Below are positions 14,204 to 18,245 of a stretch of 18,245 nucleotides of DNA, piece after piece. The position numbers were made by a program, and so were the translations under genes. The stretch's first letter is position 1. Each line of letters starts with the position of its first letter. Source of the DNA: Anoxybacillus sp050480245. GTDB lineage: Bacteria; Bacillota; Bacilli; Bacillales; Anoxybacillaceae. The notes under the pieces are model-generated. The model made no database searches. It saw nothing but the letters and a program-made list of their open reading frames with translations, and was not told where the DNA came from. The stretch is from NCBI GenBank assembly GCA_050480245.1, contig JBCNEQ010000076.1; one strand, written 5' to 3'.

Positions 14204-15895
14204 ATGAGTTTAACGGTAAGAAAAAAAATAATTGCGACGGTTCTTCCAGTGTTATTGTTATTTTTTGTCGTAAGTATGCTTACATATAATCGTTTACAAC
14301 AAATTGATGAGCAGTATTCTAATGCGATGAAAGAAGGGTTTGAACAAATAAATATTGTTACAAGTATGCAAAATGCGGTGTTGCGCGAACGAATTGCTAT
14401 AGAGGAATATTTAATTAGCGGAAAACCTGAAAGTTTAAATGCATTTGAACAAGCAGCGAGCGAATTTGCGGATAATCAAGAAAAAATGACATCATTACAG
14501 TTAGAGAGCAAAGCAAAGGAAGCGGTTGATCGGTTAGTAAAAGCAGAGCAAGACTATCGTGATATTGCGAAACAGGTAGTGGAGTTCAAAAAGCAAGGTC
14601 AAATGGCTGAAATTTCACGCCTCATGAAAGAGCGAGAAAATGCCATTACGTTAGAAGTAACTGAAGTGGGTGAGCAAGCGCGGGTAGCACTAGAAAAACA
14701 TTTACAGCAAATGAGCGCGATGTTGTCACAACAAGCAACAGATATGAAATACATGACGCTTATTATAATTGGTGTCGCCTTTTTTGTGAGTATGGCAATT
14801 GCGCTTTATATTAGCGAAAAAATCGCAAGACCAGTGAAACAAATTTCCGATCATGCTGAAAAAATTGCACATGGTGATTTGTCGGTTGATGATATTCATG
14901 TGACAAATCAAGATGAAATTGGTGATTTGGCGAAGTCGTTTAATCGAATGGCTCACAATTTAAAACAGCTTATTCAACAAGTAAGCGCAGCGACAGAGCA
15001 TGTGTCTGCTTCGGCACAAGAACTCATGGCAAGCGCTGAGCAGGCAAGCGCAGCAACGGAAGAAGTAACGACAGCCATTCAAGAAGTAGCTCAAGGGGCA
15101 GAAATGCAAGGAAGACATGCAGAAGAAAGCGTGCAGGCTATTAGTGAGATGGCAGCAGGAATTGAGCGGATGGCTCAAACAGCTACCGTTGTAGCGAACT
15201 CTGCGACAGAGACGACGAAGCAAGCGACTGTCGGACAACAATATTTACGAAAAGTCGTTATGCAAATGAATACAATTAACCAATCAACAAATGAAACGAA
15301 TGCAGTGATTAAAGAGCTAAACGAAAAATCAGCACAAATCGGGAAAATTGTTGATGTCATCGTCGGTATTGCTGAACAAACAAATTTATTGGTGCTTAAC
15401 GCAGCCATTGAAGCGGCACGAGCAGGAGAGCATGGCAAAGGATTTGCGGTTGTGGCGGACGAAGTGCGTAAATTGGCGGAACAATCACGCGAATCGGCCA
15501 ATCAAATTGCCCTGTTAATCGAAATGATTCAACAAAATACAGGCCATGTCGTCAACATTGTTGAAAAAGGAACAGAAGAAGTGAAACAAGGAACAAAATT
15601 CGTGGAAGAGGCAGGAACATTTTTTGCACAAATTTTACGTTCGATTGAACAAGTGAATGAACAAATTCAAGAGCTATCAGCGGTTTCAGAACAAATGTCG
15701 GCTGGTGTCCATCAAGTGCATGCGTCCATGGATGAAGTATCGTCGATTGCGAAACGTTTCGTTGAACGGACGGCTGAAATTTCTGCTTCCTCTGAAGAAC
15801 AACTCGCTTCTAGTGAAGAAATCATGTCCGCAGCTACATCGTTAGCTGGAATGGCCGAGAAATTAAGAAATGAAGTGGCGAAGTTTAGAGTGTAG
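14204..15895 (+). CDS. Methyl-accepting chemotaxis protein
   Basis: A 563-residue transmembrane chemoreceptor that senses an extracellular signal and controls CheA through CheW. Order: cytoplasmic basic start, TM1 (about 9-28), an extracellular all-helical sensor of about 155 residues (four-helix-bundle type), TM2 (about 184-204), HAMP (about 205-257, with RPVKQISDHAEKIAHGDLS), then a long coiled-coil signalling domain. The hairpin tip is EQTNLLVLNAAIEAARAGE (391-409), followed by GKGFAVVADEVRKLAEQS. The tip normally reads NLLALNA; here Ala is Val397. The ligand is unknown. The start is the ATG at 14204 because AGGGGGA lies 6 bases before it; an in-frame ATG at 14159 lies inside the terminator hairpin. 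Control by the upstream cyclic-di-GMP riboswitch ties motility to the sessile-motile second messenger. Confidence 0.93.
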   Translation: MSLTVRKKIIATVLPVLLLFFVVSMLTYNRLQQIDEQYSNAMKEGFEQINIVTSMQNAVLRERIAIEEYLISGKPESLNAFEQAASEFADNQEKMTSLQLESKAKEAVDRLVKAEQDYRDIAKQVVEFKKQGQMAEISRLMKERENAITLEVTEVGEQARVALEKHLQQMSAMLSQQATDMKYMTLIIIGVAFFVSMAIALYISEKIARPVKQISDHAEKIAHGDLSVDDIHVTNQDEIGDLAKSFNRMAHNLKQLIQQVSAATEHVSASAQELMASAEQASAATEEVTTAIQEVAQGAEMQGRHAEESVQAISEMAAGIERMAQTATVVANSATETTKQATVGQQYLRKVVMQMNTINQSTNETNAVIKELNEKSAQIGKIVDVIVGIAEQTNLLVLNAAIEAARAGEHGKGFAVVADEVRKLAEQSRESANQIALLIEMIQQNTGHVVNIVEKGTEEVKQGTKFVEEAGTFFAQILRSIEQVNEQIQELSAVSEQMSAGVHQVHASMDEVSSIAKRFVERTAEISASSEEQLASSEEIMSAATSLAGMAEKLRNEVAKFRV

Positions 15896-15915
15896 TACGA
15901 GTTACGAGGTTAGGA

Positions 15916-15947
15916 AAGAAGGTGTCCCGACATTCGGACACCTTCTT
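15916..15947. terminator. 12-bp perfect hairpin after the chemoreceptor gene
   Basis: AAGAAGGTGTCC (15916-15927) and GGACACCTTCTT (15936-15947) pair exactly around an 8-base loop, 20 bases past the stop. No clean T-run follows on the + strand beyond the TTCTT of the stem. It can also end leftward transcripts from the YfhE-like gene. Confidence 0.65.
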
Positions 15948-16005
15948 CGTCTCATTTCGCTACTAGCATGTGACGAATGGCGAAAAAAATGAGTGGACAA
16001 TGTTG

Positions 16006-16134
16006 TTAATGACGAGCATGTTTGTCAGTGAATCCACCAGCTTGATCCGCTCGTTTAAAATCGCGAGCATATGTCATTTCTTGCGCACTAGAGAGCGTGC
16101 TTTTTGTTTTCCCACGTTTCTTTTTGTCAGTCAT
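16006..16134 (-). CDS. yfhE: YfhE family small protein
   Basis: A 42-residue basic protein: MTDKKKRGKTKSTLSSAQEM, then TYARDFKRADQAGG and FTDKHARH. The LSSAQE-TYxRxFKxAD pattern matches the Bacillus YfhE family as I remember it; its function is unknown. GAGGG lies 6 bases before the ATG at 16132-16134. It sits alone between the chemoreceptor terminator and the GNAT terminator, so it is its own short unit. The recognition is from memory and the gene is tiny, but start, ribosome site and composition all look real. Confidence 0.65.
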   Translation of the reverse strand: MTDKKKRGKTKSTLSSAQEMTYARDFKRADQAGGFTDKHARH

Positions 16135-16202
16135 ATGTATCCCTCGTTTTTGTAAAATGTAACATTAACATTATGAACAGAAAAATAAAAAATTATCCAA
16201 AT

Positions 16203-16230
16203 AAAAAAACCTGTTCGCACAGAACAGGTT
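16203..16230 (-). terminator. Terminator of the GNAT gene
   Basis: On the reverse strand AACCTGTTC and GAACAGGTT (16222-16230 and 16208-16216) form a perfect 9-bp stem over a 5-base loop, running into TTTTTTTAT. The stem begins within the stop codon at 16229-16231. Confidence 0.85.
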
Positions 16231-16786
16231 ACGCTTCTTTTAATTGTTGTTCATCATCAGCTTTTTGTTGGCGCATCACATATAACGTATAGTTGTCCTT
16301 TGAAATTTCATATAAGTTGTATATGTCTTCACCTTGATTAATTTCTTCCCATAATCGCTTTCTCGTTTCATTAGCAAGGGTGACGTAAGGAAGTTTTTCA
16401 GCAGCTTTTGTGGAGCGGACGTTGACTTTGCGAATGCGCATGAAGATCGTGTTGATGGAACGTTCATAAAACAGTTCGTTAAAGAAGGCGTCTTTGGCAA
16501 GTTGGTTGTATCCTTTTCCATGATACGGTTTTCCGAGCCATGTGCCTAAAAAGCCAGCGCCATCTTCAATATCAAATAAGTTAATCGTTCCAATCGGATT
16601 GCCCCACTCATCTAAAATGGTGCGCGAAATGAGTTCACCGCGTTCTTCGGCTTCGATTGTTTGTTTTGTAATAAATAAAAACTCCTCGTATGAATATGCT
16701 TTATGGCGCACGAAAGGGAAGACGTCCGGGTGCACCATAAGCTCATACAACGCTTGACAATCTTGCAGTTCGCGTTTTTTTAACAT
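16229..16786 (-). CDS. GNAT family N-acetyltransferase, RimJ/RimL-like
   Basis: A 185-residue protein of the GNAT_3 (RimJ/RimL/SpeG-like) group. The start LKKRELQDCQALYELMVHP and the FPFVRH stretch are followed by WGNPIGTINLFDI (strands 3-4, about 63-75). The acetyl-CoA loop appears as GKPYHGKGY (about 86-94), with AKDAFFNELF and a C-terminal NVRSTKAAEKLPYV (the usual N-x-x-S-x-x-x-x-E-K motif). Substrate may be a protein N-terminus, polyamine or antibiotic; not decidable. I start at the ATG at 16784-16786 because GGAGGG lies 7 bases before it and inside the five extra codons of the longer frame. The gene has a long structured leader that can hide this ribosome site, so translation may be regulated. 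Confidence 0.85.
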   Translation of the reverse strand: MLKKRELQDCQALYELMVHPDVFPFVRHKAYSYEEFLFITKQTIEAEERGELISRTILDEWGNPIGTINLFDIEDGAGFLGTWLGKPYHGKGYNQLAKDAFFNELFYERSINTIFMRIRKVNVRSTKAAEKLPYVTLANETRKRLWEEINQGEDIYNLYEISKDNYTLYVMRQQKADDEQQLKEA

Positions 16787-16793
16787 CGGATTT

Positions 16794-16940
16794 CCCTCCA
16801 TTCACGAGGGCAGTCGACCATAGGGAACGAGCCACCCTCGAAATTTTTTAATTTATGCAAATCAAAAAATTTCGGGGTGGGAATCGAACCCACTAGAACC
16901 AGCACATTGCTGGTGGCGCACCATTTGCCTTCCCTTACTG
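16794..16940 (-). ncRNA. Structured leader RNA with a canonical T-loop, upstream of the GNAT gene
   Basis: On the reverse strand, 5' to 3': CAGT and AGGGAA (16931-16940) can pair with ACTG and TTCCCT further down (16811-16827). TGGTG-CGC-CACCA and CCAGCA-ATG-TGCTGG compete with each other (16900-16923). GTGGG-TTCGATT-CCCAC (16877-16893) is a tRNA T-arm with an exact 7-base T-loop. CCACCC-CGAAATTTTTT (16864-16880) pairs with AAAAAATTTCG plus GGGTGG (16832-16849). Finally CCCTCG (16805-16810) can pair either with CGAGGG (16835-16840) or with the GAGGG of the ribosome site (16794-16798). No complete tRNA can be folded: no D-arm, anticodon arm or 5' acceptor strand fits. I do not recognise it as a known riboswitch class. 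Confidence 0.45.
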
Positions 16941-16984
16941 TCGCATCGGTATATAATCTTGAACGTATATATTTCGTGTATAAC

Positions 16985-17012
16985 CTTTTATATCATACTT
17001 GAAACAGTGTAA
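16985..17012 (-). promoter_or_regulatory. Extended -10 promoter for the leader-GNAT transcript
   Basis: The reverse strand carries TGATATAAA, an extended -10 (TG-n-TATAAA), with T-rich TTTTTACA about 15-17 bases upstream as a weak -35. Transcription would begin about 40 bases before the first leader helix. Coordinates are approximate. Confidence 0.4.
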
Positions 17013-17031
17013 AAAATAAATAGTTTTTTTA

Positions 17032-18159
17032 TTAATTTTTTTTGTATATTATTTCTCCATTTATCATGGTGAACATAGGAGTTGCGAGGTAGTGGAACGG
17101 ATGATAATTCCAAACGACAATATCGGCATCTTTTCCAATCTCTAAGCTGCCGACACGGTCATCAACTCCTAAGTTGCGTGCTGGTAAAATCGTAATGCCT
17201 TCGAGCGCTTTTTGTTCATCAAGCCCTTCACGTACAGCAATCGCAGCGCAAATGTGTAAATATTGAATCGGTGTGTAAGGATGGTCTGTTGTGATAGAGA
17301 CGTGAACGCCGGCATCAGATAAAATTTTATACGTTTTCCAACTTTTGTTTTTCAATTCTACTTTCGATCGACGTGTTAGTGTTGGTCCGACAGAAACTTG
17401 TAAATCTCGTCCTTGTAGTTCTTCAGCAATGAGATGCCCTTCGGTACAATGTTCGATGCGTAAGTCAAGCCCGAATTCATCTGCAAAACGGATGGCGGAT
17501 AAAATGTCATCGGCGCGATGGGCGTGAACACGGATCGGAATGTCGCGATTTAACGCTTGAATAATAGGGATCGTACGAAAATCGTGCGGCCAATCGCTAT
17601 ATTTCGCGTTGTAAAATGTTTCGCGCAGCATTCCCATAATGCCCATACGTGTAAGCGATTCTTTATTTCCCTGACTGTGCATTCGTTTTGGGTTTTCTCC
17701 AAGGGCGAGTTTTAGACCTGCGGTTTCTTTCACAATCATTTTTGAGACGTTTTTTCCGTACGTTTTAATGACTGCCGTCGTTCCTCCGATGACATTTGCA
17801 CTTCCTGGCATAATGTGTACCGTTGTAATCCCATGTTCGATTGCATCGCGAAAACCTGGATCGAGTGGATATACGCTATCAATGGCACGCACATGCGGCG
17901 TCATCGTTTCAATCGTTTCGTTCGCGTCGTTGCCCGCCCATCCCGTTCCTTCGTCATATAAACCAAGGTGTGTATGAACGTCGATAAAACCTGGAAAGAC
18001 GTATTTTCCTGATACATCAATAACTTCTGATTGTTCATATACAGGAAGGTCATAGCCTATCTCCTTAATTTTTCCATTTTCAATACGTACATCAGCCCCC
18101 TTCATCGGTGGGAAAGTGATTGGGTATATCGTACCGTACTTTAGTAATATATCTTTCAT
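17032..18159 (-). CDS. Imidazolonepropionase-like amidohydrolase (COG1228 type)
   Basis: A 375-residue metal-dependent hydrolase of the amidohydrolase superfamily. After an N-terminal beta-sandwich part (1-55), GFIDVHTHLG (57-66) supplies metal ligands His62 and His64. Further motifs are RVHAHRADD (210-218, His212 and His214), IEHCTEG with His237, and the catalytic Asp292 in TTDHPYTP. The C-terminus returns to the sandwich with GSLEIGKDADIVVW. Length fits. The substrate is unknown; relatives include imidazolonepropionases, dipeptidases and other deacylases. The start is the ATG at 18157-18159, with AAAGGAG 7-8 bases upstream; an in-frame ATG 14 codons earlier lacks a ribosome site. No hairpin terminator is visible after its stop, so it may read into the leader-GNAT unit. 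Confidence 0.85.
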   Translation of the reverse strand: MKDILLKYGTIYPITFPPMKGADVRIENGKIKEIGYDLPVYEQSEVIDVSGKYVFPGFIDVHTHLGLYDEGTGWAGNDANETIETMTPHVRAIDSVYPLDPGFRDAIEHGITTVHIMPGSANVIGGTTAVIKTYGKNVSKMIVKETAGLKLALGENPKRMHSQGNKESLTRMGIMGMLRETFYNAKYSDWPHDFRTIPIIQALNRDIPIRVHAHRADDILSAIRFADEFGLDLRIEHCTEGHLIAEELQGRDLQVSVGPTLTRRSKVELKNKSWKTYKILSDAGVHVSITTDHPYTPIQYLHICAAIAVREGLDEQKALEGITILPARNLGVDDRVGSLEIGKDADIVVWNYHPFHYLATPMFTMINGEIIYKKN

Positions 18160-18215
18160 GGCGAGCTCCTTTATTTCTTTTTCTATTATTGTATTTGTCA
18201 CGAAACTTACGCAAG

Positions 18216-18245
18216 GAAGCCCCCGCCTTTAGGCACGGGGAGGAA
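18216..18245. mobile_element. IS200/IS605-like terminal hairpin at right edge
   Basis: GGAAG is followed by CCCCCGCC (18220-18227), TTTA, GGC, A and CGGGG (18236-18240), then AGGAA. This is the hairpin form often seen at the tnpB-side end of IS200/IS605 elements in Bacillaceae. No tnpA or tnpB lies to its left, where that orientation would place tnpB, so it is either a solo end or the left end of an element outside the window. Confidence 0.45.

Noticed and set aside
14204..15895. SigD (flagellar) promoter for the chemoreceptor
   Set aside because: No TAAA-N15-GCCGATAT match was found; only an extended SigA-type -10 is visible before the riboswitch.
16870..16945. A tRNA gene on the reverse strand
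   Set aside because: Only the T-arm fits. The strand after it (CCCCGAA) has no 5' partner upstream, and no D-arm or anticodon arm can be drawn. A circularly permuted tRNA was considered because TTTCG-A-GGG downstream pairs with it, but no D-arm or anticodon arm follows there either.
1..18245. CRISPR array or prophage
   Set aside because: No regularly spaced direct repeats, integrase or phage structural genes are present.

Overview
The window looks like chromosome from a moderately thermophilic Bacillaceae bacterium of the Geobacillus / Parageobacillus / Anoxybacillus group. The reasons are low-to-mid GC, strong AGGAGG-type ribosome sites, TTG starts, an alcohol dehydrogenase that matches my memory of Geobacillus stearothermophilus AdhT almost residue for residue, a YfhE-like small protein and a true HxlR orthologue. 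Genus assignment is inference; no search was run.

Layout. Positions 1-270 hold the 5' end of an IS630-type transposase running off the left edge. Positions 529-3498 are four leftward genes: a DJ-1/PfpI protein with its own good promoter, and a nitrilase-GNAT-GNAT operon. Positions 3500-7182 look like a formaldehyde/pentose-phosphate locus. It has leftward hxlR with two near-identical 20-bp candidate operators, one of which drives only a 12-codon mini-ORF ending in a terminator. It also has a frameshifted C-terminal scrap of an iron-dependent alcohol dehydrogenase with its terminator, then zwf and a short-type gnd. No hxlAB genes are present. Positions 7183-11110 hold a possible IS3-end remnant with a long hairpin, a NUDIX hydrolase, and a large AT-rich PLD-helicase-DUF3427 protein whose 3' end overlaps the NUDIX gene by 24 bp. 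Positions 11236-13767 hold selO and leftward adhT, sharing a convergent terminator; a Rex-like site lies upstream of adhT. Positions 13980-15947 are a chemoreceptor gene behind a cyclic-di-GMP-I (GEMM) riboswitch and terminator. Positions 16006-18159 are leftward genes: yfhE-like, a GNAT preceded by an unusual structured leader with a canonical T-loop, and an imidazolonepropionase-like amidohydrolase. The right edge carries an IS200/IS605-like hairpin.

How the genes fit together. In the dissimilatory ribulose monophosphate cycle, HxlA/HxlB fix formaldehyde into sugar phosphate, and Zwf plus Gnd oxidise it to CO2 and regenerate ribulose 5-phosphate. Here the formaldehyde sensor-regulator and the oxidative arm remain beside an alcohol dehydrogenase relic, as if the middle was deleted. 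The most novel-looking elements are the hxlR operator pair with its orphan promoter, and the GNAT leader RNA, whose helices can be drawn as a switch on the Shine-Dalgarno sequence. The PLD-helicase-DUF3427 gene is a candidate DNA-processing or defence protein.
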